NCBI GenBank assembly: GCA_008711295.1
Contig: VUYV01000398.1
Location: 271,295-335,294 of the forward strand
Direction: 5' to 3'
Length of the DNA: 64,000 nt
Origin: Anarhynchus alexandrinus
Lineage: Eukaryota; Chordata; Aves; Charadriiformes; Charadriidae
The translations under genes were made by a program, and so were the position numbers. Below, one piece after another: positions 23,346 to 35,900 of the stretch; within the stretch, counting starts at the first letter, position 1; each line of letters begins with the position of its first letter. The notes beneath the pieces are model-generated. The model did not search any database. It saw nothing but the letters and a program-made list of their open reading frames with translations, and was not told the DNA's origin.

Positions 23346-26300
23346 GGAGCTGTTTGCTTTTCTTGCTCAGTTCTGGCAAGGAGAAACTGCTGACCCCAAG
23401 CTTCCAAGTTCAGTTCCTCCTCATGCGAGCTGCTCCACTTCAAGGGCTCTCAGGCGAGGAGTTTTGCTCTACGCCTAATGCCAACAGCAAACATTTTCTC
23501 CACTTGAGAGGCTGTGTGGGGATACTTGCAGGCAAGCAGCAGAGTGGCAGGAGCAGCTTAAAAGCAGGGTCTGCCCCTGCTTCGAGGTGGGACATGGCTT
23601 GGCTCTGCAGCAGGCGACACGTTGGACGTTGTCCTTGCAGGGAGGAAAGGCTGCGGAGGCATCACAGTTGTGGCCCAGCAGTGAAGAAGGTGCCAGTGGG
23701 GTGCTGGAGTCCACATTTTCTCACTGTGCTGGAGCTCATCCACAGCTGAGGACCAGAGAGGCCACGCTGCTGTCCTCGGTTCGCAGAGATGAGCCCAGGC
23801 CACCCTGTTCAGTCAGTGCCTGTGTTGGAGTTTTCCCAGAGCCTGGGAGTGTTCGCATCCAATGTTTGGCTTGGCCCATGGTCTCTAACACCCTGTGGCC
23901 TCATTTGGTACCTGCTAATATCATTGTCTGTCTGTCTGCAGCAGACTCCCAATTTGCACGGATGCAATCCAGGAAAGACTCCAAACTAATTTTATTAGAG
24001 CTTTGGTTCGTTTGGGCTTGGTCAACAGATTTAGAAGCGGCTGAAAGTCCGAGCTCTGCTTTCTGCCTGACCTTCTGAATTCATGTAGCATCGCTCTCCA
24101 AAGGTTTCTGAAATAGCAAAGGGTCCACCGCAGCCTGATTGGAGTCATCAAGAAGTCAACGGCAGGGCAGTATCAGGGATATTCCCACTCTCCACTGGCC
24201 ACAGGGCATCCAGAGAAATTGTTTTTGAGAAAAAGGAGTGATTCTGCCTCTCTTCTTACCCCTTAAAACTAGCATTGGCAACGGAACCATCATAACATTT
24301 GACTAGATACAGCAGGAGCTGTGGAATGACATCTCGGGTGAATTAAGCATCTGAGTGTAGCTGTTGGCCAAGCAGCGTGTCCTGGCCACCTCGGGGTCTG
24401 GGGAGCAGGCTCTGCCTCCTGAGCACCGCTCAGACTCCAGGGGGACCAGGTGGGAGATGTCATTTGGGGTCTGCAGGGACAAGCTCAGCGCTGGACCCAG
24501 CAAGGAGCACCACGGTTGGCTGTGCTAGCAGGGGCTGAGGGCACATCAACATCTCTTGGACAAAATGTCTAAACACCAAAGCAAAATTTTGGACTGCAGC
24601 CATCCTACCCTGCTCGTGCTTTTATAAATACCTCGGCCACCCTGGTGGGACCTGTGGCTTTCTGTGGAAGAGGCTGTCACCAACCCTGCTCCCCGAGAGC
24701 AGGGAGGGCACCTGGTCACTGGTGCTAACGTGGGCCAAGAGCTATGGCAGAGATGGACCCGGGGCTGGCAGCACACCTCCAGGACGTGCTGTGGGTCGGG
24801 GACCATCACCCTCGTTCTGCCTGGTCGGGGCTGTGGACAGGAGTAGGAGACCAGGGCAAGATTGCAGCAAGGCAGAGGGCAGGGAAGCTAAGAAGCTTTA
24901 TTTCAATTGATCCGAGTTCACTCAGCCTGCCAAGTTAATGAGTCCCCAGCAAGCAGCTTTAACGAGAGCCCGTGGCAGGCTTAGCAGAAGGAGATGAAAA
25001 TGAGGGCAGAAATAGATGCTGGTCTGCAGCGCCTGATTGGCTGGGGCCAGCACAGCAAGGAGGAGCCAGAGAGGGCCGGTGGCAGGCATGGGGCCACCAG
25101 CCAGCCACCCAGTGTGCTGCTTCAGGTCTTTGCCTTGCTGCCCTCCTGCCAAGCCCCAGCCCGGTTCTCCCGCTCCCCAGGCCAGCAATTAATCCCCTGG
25201 CAGGGGGCTGAGGGGGAAAAAGGGGACAGGCTGTTCCCCACCCTCTATCCCACTTGGTCTTGCTTTTGTGTGAGTTTAGAGCTGCCGGTGTGGGGCCTCC
25301 CGCAGCGAGGCCACCAAGTCCTCCACACCAGGCCAGGGGCCATGCTGGGGCTCCAGCACTGAACCCCTGCGGGAGATGCCATGCTGATGGCCGCTGCGAT
25401 GCCCAAAAGCGCCGTGGTGAGCAAGGAGGGTGCTGGAGAGGAGGAAAGGGATGGCTGCTCCCCCAGGAGCATCCCCCTGCAGCACCCAGCATCTCCTGCC
25501 TTCCCCTCACAGCTGGGGCTGGCGGTGCCTCTGTGCTGGATCCGGGGCCAAGCCCCACACCGCTCAGCCCCAGCCGGGTGGACTGACCACAGCCTGGGCC
25601 CTGGCCGGCTCCAGGCACTGCGGGGCCTGAAAGGGTCCATTGTCTGCCCAGGGCTTTGAAGACGAAGAGTCTTGTACAAGTGCCAGGTGGTGCGAGCCGC
25701 GGCACAGGGGCAGCTCCCAGCTCCCAGGGCTGCTGCTTCTGCTGTCAACACTCCCCTCCCTGCACCATTCCTTTGAAAAAAAAAAAAAACCCACCCAAAA
25801 AAAAAAACACCCAAAAACAAACAAAAAATGTGTGTGTGAAATTGCTTTCTAAGGGAAAAAAAGGGCAGCAGCCCTTCCTTCCCCATCCGTGGTGGCCGCG
25901 GCAGGCGCTGGGGGCTCAGATGTTCTTTGTCACCCGCGGGGCTGGGGGTTGGCAGCAGATCCACACGGAAACAAGCGGGAGCAAACCGCCGTTCCAAGGC
26001 CTGCGAGCCTCTGCTCCTGTTTCTCCCGCGGCGCGGCCGGGCTGGGGCAGGGCAGCTGCTGGGAGTTCACTGGAGCAGCACTTTCCCACAGTCTGGAGAA
26101 GTGACACATGGCTCTCACACATTCCTGTGCCGGCAGGCTCAGCCGCGCTTGGCCAGGAGTCAAGGCAGACGGAGGGCTGCCGCTGCTGGGAGCTGCTGAT
26201 TAGCAGGTTCCGACTTTGGCACCAGCCCGGCCCTCGGAGGGCGAAGGAGACGGAGGGGGCAGAGCAGACCTGGGCTCCGGGGTGGTTTTATTCAAGCTGC

Positions 26301-28970
26301 TTAACCCTTTGGAGGCAGGTGCTGAACAATGCTTTCCTCCGGGGATTTTTTGCTCCGCTTCGCCTGCCCTGCCTTCGCCGAGCGTGCCACGCGGTGCCCA
26401 GCTGCCTGCACTCCCTGCCTGCAGTGCAGGCATCTCCCCCGTGCTGCCCCCTCGCCCCCTCACATCTGGGGGGTTTCCCCCCCAAAGCACAGGCAGGATG
26501 TGCGTGCGGGGCGGCGTTGGTGCTCAGAGGAGGCATCTGAGCCTGGGAAGCATTGGGGCTAATCCTGCCGGGCACCAGTCTCGCTTCCCATGCGGGCTGG
26601 CCAGCCTGCCTGCCTGCAGAGCCTGGCAGGGGGTGAGCGGGGCTGGCAGCGTCCCAGTGCACCGGTGGGTGCTGGGGCAGCCCGGCAGAGCACCAGGAGA
26701 GGCGTCAAATGAGCTCCTGGTGCAGGAAAGAAAGGGTGTCACTGTGTCCTCCCCAGGATGGCAGCACAGCGGGAGCTGCCCAGGGTCAGGGTCCTCTTCA
26801 CAGGCAGGGTTTGCCCTCCTATGAGCCTTTGTACACATGCATGGGGTATTTTTTTTCTGAATTTGTGCTGACTTCAGAGCCTTGTCCTGTGCATGGAGGA
26901 AGGTTTGGGGTCTGGGCTCCCAAGCCCATGGAAAGACTTGCGGGTTCCCAGGAGGGCCAGGTGAGTATCTCCCAGGGCTTCAGCCGTCCCGTGGCTTCCA
27001 GCCCTGCCTGCGGCCAGAAGACTCGAGGGCTTAGGTCGGCTGGCCAGCCCGTGCCCCAGGGAGAACAGTAGCCCCCCGCCAGCCCCAACACAGCCCTTGC
27101 CCTTGCCTGGGGAAAGGCTCCCACATCAGGAGGTGAGGTGTACCTGGGCATACCCAGTGCCTGCCCAGCCCTTGCTGCTGCGGGTGAAGGATCCAGCAGC
27201 ACGCCAGTGTGCTGGTGATTCACAGTGTGGCGTGACCAACATCGGCCCCGTCTGCTGGAGTGGTGCAGGCAGTTCCCAGCCTGCCTGCACCAGGACCTGC
27301 ATCCCGCAGAGCTGGCAGAGGGCCCGGGGCAGCGCCGGTGGGGCTGGCTGGGGGTGGGGGGGGGGGCTGCTCCTCACCCTCGTGCTAAGGCAAACCCTCC
27401 CTTGCGATAACATCAGTTTCCCAACCCTGCGGAGGCTGCGATGCTCATTCCCACGGAGCACCCGCACCCTCAGCCCCTTTCCTTCAGGACCCCAAAGCAA
27501 GGACACTCACATCCCGGTCCCTGCTGCATCACACAGGAGCCTGGCTGGCCGGGAGGGAGGCAGAGGAGGCTGGGGATGGTCCTGCCTCTGCCTGCCTGTG
27601 TCCTGGGAGAAGCTCCCAGGCTCAGGTTTAAGAAGGACTGCAGTGTTTCAAGTATCGAGGTACCCTACTCTGCAGCGGGGCCAAAGACTGGAACAAGTTG
27701 GTGATGCTCCTGACGCCACGCTGGCCTGGGCGTCCCTGCCCCATTCTACATCTCAAAGCCCTGCCAGGCTTCCGTGGACATGGCACGCTGAGCTCTCAAG
27801 GACTGCTTGGGCTGCTCCAGCTCTTGCCCAGGCCCCCATGTGTTTAGGCAGCTGAGCCCTGACTGTTCTGCCTGGGCAAGGGCAGCTGGTGGCCGTGGCC
27901 GTACTGAGGGGATGGCGGCTCCAGCTCTGCCCCACTCTGCCTGTGGGAAAGTAATTTCTTGCCCGTTTCCACTCCTGTTTTGTGTATTCAGGCCATGAGT
28001 TCTTCTCTCCAGAGCCTGGAGCAGCTCCAGCCTTAGGTGGGGTCTCTCGGTACTGTCATGCAAAAACTGTGGCAATCACAGTGCTACACCACCACCACCA
28101 CCAGCAATTGCATTTACAAGTTTCCCAGTCCTCCCAGAAGTCAAAAGGAGCTGTTTTCATGCCTTCCTCCCTTGCCTGCTCGCCTTCACTTGCTAGTTTT
28201 GTTTGATTCCAGACTAACCATGACCTCCTCAAAGGCTGGAAAGAGCTTTTCACCAAACAGCTGGAGGCAAACCTGGGATGGCCGGGGGGTTCCAGACAAT
28301 GCAAACACTCTCTTTTATCTTACCTATGTATTTTTGCTCCTTGCAATTAGCTGCCTGCTCTGTCTACTCCCTATTTCCCTGTGGTTCCTCCCAGCAGCCC
28401 TGCCTCAGAAACGTTTTGGCAGAGAAGCTCATCCCCATGCCCTTTAGCTCTTCCGACAGCTCTCTGACAGTTGTAAGTGTTCGCCCTGCGCGCACACCCA
28501 CCGCCGGCACCAGCAGGCTCAGCAGCGCAGGGACCCGCACCGCAGCTTGCGGCAGCCCGAGCTCTCGGCCATTCTCTTCTGCAGTGTTCCCCACAGGAGC
28601 TTCTTCCCCTGCCCTCGTTACAGGTGACAGTCAGGAACCAAACACCTGGGGTGTCTGCATGCTGCTTAGACATTCCCCAGAGATGAACCAGCTCCCCGGC
28701 AGGTTGTCCACAACCGTTTTCTCCTGAAGCTCTGTCTCCTCTTTTTGCTCATCTTTATGAAACCTCTGAGAAAAGCTGAGGGGAAAAAAAGTTGAGTGAA
28801 GTTGTGTGTCGTTATTGGCTGTGGGGACATCTAGTCTCCAGCATCAAGATTTGGGGCTGGCAGGCTCCTCCAAGACGAGGGATACAGCCTGACTGTGCAC
28901 TTTCCTGTAGCAGGAGGAGGCAAGAGCATCTGCCTCTTTTTTTTTTTTTCCAAAAAGATATATTAAAAAA
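23346..28970. other. Intergenic, GC-rich, no gene recognised
   Basis: GC-rich unique DNA with the A-rich tract at 25778-25826, a G-run at about 27355-27366 and a short (CCA)n/(CAC)n at 28087-28102. The 294- and 252-codon frames at 25656-26540 and 27097-27855 have overlapping rivals on the other strand and no recognisable domain. Confidence 0.55.
25778..25826 (+). repeat. A-rich low-complexity tract
   Basis: Two A-homopolymers of 11-13 bases are separated by CCCACCC and followed by AAACAAACAAAAAATG. No attached retroelement was recognised. Confidence 0.8.
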
Positions 28971-29334
28971 AAAATAATGAAGGCTTCCACTAATTGCGCC
29001 TTAGAGAGGGTTCATTTGCTTGCCATGTGTGATCCCCAGGTCAGGGAACCATGGGAAAGGGGAGCACACTTTTCAGTCCTTCTCAAAATAGAGAAGAAAG
29101 CAGAACAGCCTAAAACCCTTTAAAGTATTTGCTTTTACAAGAAACCAGATAGCTGGATCGCTGCTATAGGAGTGCTGCCCATACGTCCTCTCCCTGCACT
29201 TGGCTGTTACCTGGCCATTTCAAATATTATTTTTTTGAAAACCACTTCCATAAATCAACAAACACAGCCCAGCACCAGCAGAACAGCCCACGCGGCTGGA
29301 GACCTGGTGGCCACTGCCAGTCACTGAAGTAGAA

Positions 29335-29445
29335 CAAACTAGCAAGTACGCAAAGAAATGTGATTAATGAAAGACAGACCACAAAGCCTATAAAAACACG
29401 TCTTGCTTTTATTAGACCAAAGCAACTGTATAAAAAGGGCACACG
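29335..29445. promoter_or_regulatory. Candidate regulatory island L
   Basis: Contains AAATGTGATTAATGAAAGAC, GACCACAAAGCC (RUNX-like ACCACA), TTTTATTAGACCAAAGC and TATAAAAAGG at 29431-29440, a TATA-like string with no supported transcript. Confidence 0.2.
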
Positions 29446-29779
29446 AGCCCGAGATGCCCCGACAGAGGAGGGCGAGGATTGCCACCGCCCTGTAAAGATG
29501 AGGTATGCGGATCCCCCACCTGCCCTTGTCCTGCCTGCCACCCCATGAGCATGGGGGAGAGGAGGCTCCACCACAGCATGCCCGGCTGGCAGGAACATGC
29601 ATCACTGCCGGAGCCGGCTGGGATGAGGAGGAGGTATGGAGGGGAGAGGCACAGACAGAGAAATAAGGAAGCCCCTTTTTCTGCTCTTCAAGTCAAGATC
29701 TCCTCGGCGAGCGCTGGCAAAGAAAGGCATCTTGTTCAGGGGCTCTGAAAGGCAAGATGAAAGGGGAAACCTACATTTT

Positions 29780-29905
29780 TCAGCCCAGCCTGTTTCTGAC
29801 ATGGGAAAATAGCACAGACAAGAATAGATAGCTTGTTGGCTCGTTTTTGCCTTGACAGATTATCTGTGTGAATGCACCGTATTAAGCCGGGAGTAAGACG
29901 CCAGG
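29780..29905. promoter_or_regulatory. Candidate regulatory island M
   Basis: ATGGGAAAATAGCACAGAC, CTTGACAGATTATCTGTG (MEIS-like TGACAG and a GATA site) and CCGTATTAAGCC lie in about 120 bp. Confidence 0.2.
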
Positions 29906-31257
29906 ATCCCCCCGCCCTCCCTCTCCCCCTTCCCCAGCTACCTTGAGAGCAGCAAAGAGTGAGGAGCTGTGATTTGCGAGTGTGCGGGGTGCTGGGGGTG
30001 CACGGGGCAGCCATCCATCACCGACCACCTCTTTTTGCCACCTCTCACGTGTTCAGCAGCTTTCTGCCCCCAAACTCAGGCTCCTGCATGACCTAAAAAT
30101 GCAACCATAACCATGCTGAAAGCTAAGCTCAGGTTAGGAGGACTGTGGCCATGAGCAGACCACGGGGGCCCAGGCTGGTGCCAGTGCTGCTCTCGGGTGG
30201 CCTTGTCTCCCCAAAGGAGCCCGTTTTGGCTCCAAGTGCTGCTGCTGTCGTGTCTCCCTCCCACGGTGGCTTTCACTGGGCTTTTGGTAGCTCAGCAGCC
30301 ACCGTTTCCATCCCGGCACCACTTGGAGCGCGGGTCATTAGCTGCGGCAGGCTGTGTGACTACCAGCGCTGTCACCCGTGACGGCTGCTCTCCGCTGCCT
30401 GTTGCGGATCGCCAGGCACCGGGTTATTAAAACAAATGTGCAGGTGCCACACTTAGGGCTTGAGGGAGGCTCACGCCAGCCTCCTGCCTGCCCACGCCCC
30501 AGCTGAATCGGGTTTTCTTGCTGCAAAGAAAGGAAAAATGGCCCAAGCGAGGGCTCTGCGTCTCCCTGGGGGGAGGCTGATGCTGCTCCCATGGGCAGCA
30601 GGGACATGGCACCATTGGTCCCGCTGCTCACATCCGTGGGGTCACGCTCTTTGCTTCTGTTTAGAGATGAATCCCTGTCAGAGAGCAGAATTTGTGGCTG
30701 CATTGCCCAGCCCCAGACACATGCACCAAAAAGCCTCACTTAGGCCAAAAGCAGCCTTCTAGCTTGAAAAATTGCAATTAAAAGTCCAATGCCTTTTGGA
30801 TCTCCTTTGTCCCCTTCTGAGTCATTTGGGTCCTGTTGCCAGGTTTTACCGCGCAGTCAGAAGAAAGAACTAGCAAAGTGCTTAAATGATGACTTTGCCC
30901 TCCTCGCAGGGCTCCAGCAGGGTCCACAAGCCACCACCCTCCCCCCGGCTGCGACAGGAACCCGGGCACCAGCAGCGCTGACATGCAGCCACTGAGGCAC
31001 GACAGGATGATTAGGGAACATGCCTGGCCGGATTATGGGTCACTGGGAAGATCCCTCCTCCTTTAGCACCTGGGATGCTCGCCGGGCTGAGCACAGCCCA
31101 TCCTGCATCCCCCTGCATCCCCCTGCATCCCGCCACCCCTGCGGCCCCCCGACGCCACAATGCTCTGCCCCACCAGCCCTGCAGCCACCTGCATGCATCT
31201 GTGGGTGCATCTGCCCAGGCGTGCTGCAAGGTGCTACGCCCTGCCCGGGAAGCTTGT

Positions 31258-31288
31258 GCATGTGCGTGTGCGTGTGTGTGTGTGTGTA
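31258..31288 (+). repeat. (TG)n microsatellite with CG interruptions
   Basis: An alternating TG tract is interrupted by GCG near 31264-31272. About 120-160 bp upstream, CTGCATCCCC is repeated three times (31104-31135). Confidence 0.8.
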
Positions 31289-31449
31289 CCGGGAGGCCTG
31301 TTTGCATATGAAAGTGGCCGTGTGCTCCGGAGGGCTGTATCATTTATTGTATGATCTTATCTGGCGCGTGCCTCAGCCGCCCTTTCCCACACTCTGCATG
31401 CTCTGCTGCCAAGGCCCCGGGCTTAGCCTGTCAGCATTACCCGGGCTCA

Positions 31450-31560
31450 GCAGGCAGGCAGTAATTCCCTGAATAAAGAAAACATTTTAAGGTTTGACAA
31501 GTCCAGCATTTGCATGTCTGTTTTCAGAGAAATAACCATCTCAGGGGATTAAGCCCTTTT
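31450..31560. promoter_or_regulatory. AT-rich island with exact POU octamer
   Basis: The octamer ATTTGCAT is at 31508-31515. AATAAAGAAAACATTTTAAG lies upstream and AAATAACCATC and GGGGATTAAGCCC lie downstream. Confidence 0.3.
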
Positions 31561-32689
31561 TTTTTCCCATCCAGCCCAAAGTATGAAAACATTCTTGACA
31601 TAGTTGCCTGAAAAAAGGATTTCTATAGAGTAAAATACCTTGTGTCCTGTGTGAGTCCAGTGATTTGCTTTAGGGGGAAGAAAAAAAAAAAAAAACAGAA
31701 AGGAAAAAAAGAAAGAAAAGAGGTGCTCCAGTCCAATAGCTTGTTGGTTTTAAAGTGGGTGAAACGCGCCAGCAAGCGCTGTGGATCCCAGGCGACGCAC
31801 ACACCGGGGAGGATTTGCATCCCTCCGTCACTGCCCACCTCTTTGTGCTGCGCCGGCAAAGCCTGTCGGCTGGGCTCCCCGCGGGGCTCGGGCCACGCTG
31901 GCTCGCAGCATCACTTGTGAGCTGAATGAATCCTTCCCGGCTCAGCAGCCCCGGAGAGACAGGCAGCTGCCAGGGGAGGAGGGCTGGGGGCTCCGGGGGG
32001 TTCCGGGGGGCTCTGGGGCTCAGCTTGCTTGAGATGTGCCTCAACACGGGAGCTTTGGTCACCCACCCCAGGCATGTCCCAGGGGAGCGCTCACTGCATG
32101 GCCGAGCCGGGGGACACGCCACTGCAGCAAAGCGCGGCCCCAGGAGGACTGGGAGCAGGTCGTGGCAGAGATGTGCAGCCAGATTTAGGATGTTAAACAC
32201 TTATTTTATTTACTTTGAGTCAATCTGATTTACAAAGAGCTAGTTGCGCTCTGACTCCAAGGAGGAAGTCATGCTTTGCCAAATTCAGAATTTGGCCCTC
32301 TGGTGCGGTACCGAGGGGGACCGGGCGAGACCAGCCTTTGCCCCGGTACCGTCTGGCAGCTCCCGCGCTGGCAGCTGCCTTCGGAGCCTTCAAGAGAGAA
32401 GGTGCACGTGGGAATTACACACACACACGCCGGCTCGGGGCCCGGGCAGATGATGAGCATCGTTCGCTCCCCTGGGCTCTCTGCCGCGGTACTCCTTGGC
32501 ACACCTGGGATGCTCCCAGCCGTGCTGGCTGCCGGCTCCCATCCCCACCACAGCTGGCAGCGGAGTCCCGCACGGCTGTTTGTAATTTGTCGGGGTGCTT
32601 TGCCTTCCTTCCCCCTGCTCCCCCCCCCCCCCAAAATTACACTGGTTTTCTTCACAGCTAAATGAGGCTTTAAACCGGGGGATAATACA

Positions 32690-32985
32690 GCTTTAACACG
32701 GAGAGGCTTAAAAAGCAAAAGTGAATCATTCCTCAGTTCTCCTTCCCGTAATCTCTCCCGGTAACATTAATTATGAGTTTGCGCAGAGTGCCCCAAGGCA
32801 AGCGCTGCTTTCCCAGGACAATTAAAGTTACTTAATTATTAAAAACCGTGTGTGCTGTTCCTGTGTGTTCCCCAAAGCACCGTGAGGCAGGCGGGCTGCC
32901 TCAGCTCACACACTTTCTCAGAGCGGCAATTGAAGCGTCTGTGGGAAAGTCTGCTCCTTTGTAATTCCTCCGGCATAATCTCCGT
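32690..32985. promoter_or_regulatory. Candidate conserved non-coding element N
   Basis: TAATTA cores lie at 32768-32773 and 32833-32838 (CTTAATTATTAAAAAC). A GGACAATTAAAG lies between them and GGCAATTGAAGCG follows. TGTGGGAAAG at 32940-32949 fits the RBPJ consensus. A companion AT-rich block lies at 32185-32300. Confidence 0.35.
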
Positions 32986-35900
32986 GAATCCCACCCCCGG
33001 CCCGCACCCCGAAGGGCGAGCGATGCCGGCGGCCAGGCCTCTGCCCCTGGCCCCCGCGTACGGGATGGCGGCAGGGGCGGCAGCCAGGGCAGGTGGTGGG
33101 GTGCCAGGCATGGATGCTGGCCAGGCTGCCTGCTGCGGGCAGGAGGAGCCCGGTGGGGGATGCTCACCGCTGGGCGTTTGGGGGGGTTAGATGCTGGTGT
33201 GGATCTGCGGAGGATGCTGAGCTCTCCTGCTGGTTCTCCACATTCAGAGCAGGGCTGCCCAGCCCTTATAGGCAGCAAATGGCTTCTCACCAGAAAAAAG
33301 AGCTTGCCAAAGGCCACGGGTTGCCCGGGCAGCTGAGCCCTGCTGCCCTGACACCCCGCTCTGCTTATGGGTGCACCGTGCTGTGCATCCAGCACCCGCA
33401 GCCCAGGCGTCCGGGACAGCCCCGGTGTGACACAGCGGCAGGTTTGGCTTCTTTTTCTTCCTGACTCAAGACATTTTTCAACCTGACAGAGAAAATCTTG
33501 GCCAACTTTTGCTCGTAAAAGGCAGAGAGAGGCGAAGGCGCTGTGTGGCGGGGGCAGCAGCGGCAGGCAGGGGAGAATTTCTGCCCGGCACCTCGGAGCC
33601 AGAGCGTGACACGAGGCAAGCACAGCACCGGGGCACAGCTCCCTGCCCGACTGTGTCTCAGGAGGTGCCTCTGTGTGCTCAGCTCACCCTTATGGTCTGG
33701 TGTTCTCGGTCTTTCACCCCTTTACCAGGCCAAGGATCACCGGCTCGCAGTGCACCAGGTGCCGAAATACTCCAGTTCCTGCGGGAGCGGTGCCAGCCGC
33801 TTCCTCCCCCTTGTTTTGGACTCGTTCTCACCGTGATTTCACTGTTCCCAGTTTGATGCCAGCTCTCCCTCCACCTGCCACTCTAGCTCCTGGGACCTTT
33901 ATAATCTCCTTTCACCTTTTCCAAGCTTATGTGATCTGGACGTCTGATCTTTCCTTATCGTGCCTTCGAACTCCACTCCCAAACATTCTTAAGGCCTTTC
34001 TTCATACTCCTTTATTCCTGTTACATCCTTTTTGAGAATAGGATCTATTTAATTGTTCTCTCTTCTTTCCTAATCACACATGACACTTGCTGTCCTGCCT
34101 CTCACCCAGCATGGCTGAAGAGTAGGTCTGTGTTTTGCATGGCCAGTTAGGGCTGCTTTTCTGCAGGTTGCTGCTTTGCTTTTATCCATACTGAATTTCA
34201 TCTGCCAGTTCACCAGCCTGAAGTTTAATACTGTGAGCTCCTGCTCAGCAGTCAGCTTTGCATTTGGGGACCCTACGTCTTTTAATTCGTTGTTTTCTTC
34301 CTGCGAGGAGAATGTCCCTCCAGTCCATTGGGTGTTCAGGGGCTTTTGCAGAGGTGCCAAGGCATTCCATTTTGGAAGCGCTGCTGCCCCATGACTGGCG
34401 CATCGCTCTTCTCCCCATCCACGGTGACCTGGCTGGTTTGCAAGACATGGCTTCCTCCTGCAAGGTGGTGTTGACTCTTCTCCAAGCGCTGTGTTGACCC
34501 AGACTGTTACAGATGACTTCTCCCAGATTGCCCGTGACGTTCCCTGAGCCCCTCTGGCTATGGCTCATGTCTCCGTCCCTTCCCCACCCTCTGCCCCAGG
34601 CTGGCAGGACCAGTTGGGTACCGACCCCGGCTGGGCTGGCATCGCCTCATGCCGGACACATGCCACTTTGCAGCTCCTCGCTTTGCTGGAAGACACTTCC
34701 AGCAGGCTCTTGCCGTGGGACAGGCCCCCAGCACAGCGGGGGCAGGAAGGCTGCCATGGGGGCAGTGCCTGAGCATCCTCCCTGACCTCCAAACCACCCC
34801 TCACCTTTCTGCTGAGCCTTTGCCTTCCCCGGGTGCTCTGTTCGTGCCTCCATCATCCACCACCTGCACCAGCTCACTGGCCAGTTTCCTGCTCCTGGCA
34901 CGTATGCAAACATGCTTATTTTCAGCTTTTAATACCTTTGGCAAGTTCTTCCCCAAACTTTTAAATCACCTTTATTGTGACTTTACTTTTAACTTGCCAG
35001 GGTTTTGTTCTTTTCTGTTTCTCCTGTGGCAGCACCAGGTCCACTTTTGAAGGCTCCCTCCGTCACCGACAGCCTCGTTAGCTTCTCCCTATGACCACAC
35101 CGGCTGCTTTTAGGCCCTTCTTGAGTCACCGCGAGGGCTGGGGGCTGCACCATCCCCAACTGCTGCTCAGAGTCAGGCTAGCAGCGCAGGGCAGCTGGTC
35201 CCGGGGGAGCCCTCCTCCCCCCACAAACACCCGACCACCTCCTGACTTTTGCCCCACGTACAGTAGAGGCTCTTTCACCCCCCACCCCATGCCCAGGCGC
35301 TTCTTTCCTTCCCATGACAAAGCTGAACCTGCAACAAAGATTTACTCCAGCCCTGCCGGCAGCCGGTTTGACTCCTTGAAGTAATCGCTGTAATTGACCC
35401 TTGCAGGCGCTGAGTGCTGAGGGAGCGGGGCAGTTCATCACGCTGATGGGGTGTGAAAACCGTCAACTCTTTGGCTGGGCTGGCTCCAGGCCCTGTCAGG
35501 CTGCACCAGGCCATCGTCACCCCGCGGCCCCTGCTCCTGGTTTGGTGGGGGGGGGGCTGGATGAGTCCCAGGGCTGCAGGTGGGGAGGGTATGAGCAGTG
35601 CCTTCATCCTCACAGGGCATCCCCATGGCACATGGGGAGCAGGGCTGGAGCGCCTTCACAGATAGCCTGCTTTCACCCAAAACCTGCCATGTTTGGGTCA
35701 GCAGCTCCCTGGAGCCCTGGGACATGGGGACAGACCCAGCTCTGCACTGCCAGCAGCACCACGGCACAGGTGGCATCACTGCGCACTGTTCCTTTGGTGC
35801 AACCCACATCTGAATCTGGGGGCACCGCCGTTCACCATCCGGAGTGTGCAGCCCATAAGTGGCTTTTCCTTAGGCAAAGGACATCTTCAAGGCACAAAGG

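Noticed and set aside
25656..26540. 294-codon + frame with a 250-codon minus frame overlapping it
   Set aside because: Simultaneous long frames on both strands in GC-rich DNA point to composition; the frame passes through an A-homopolymer tract (lysine run).
29431..29440. TATAAAAAGG as a core promoter
   Set aside because: No CpG island, transcript, ORF or downstream element supports transcription here.
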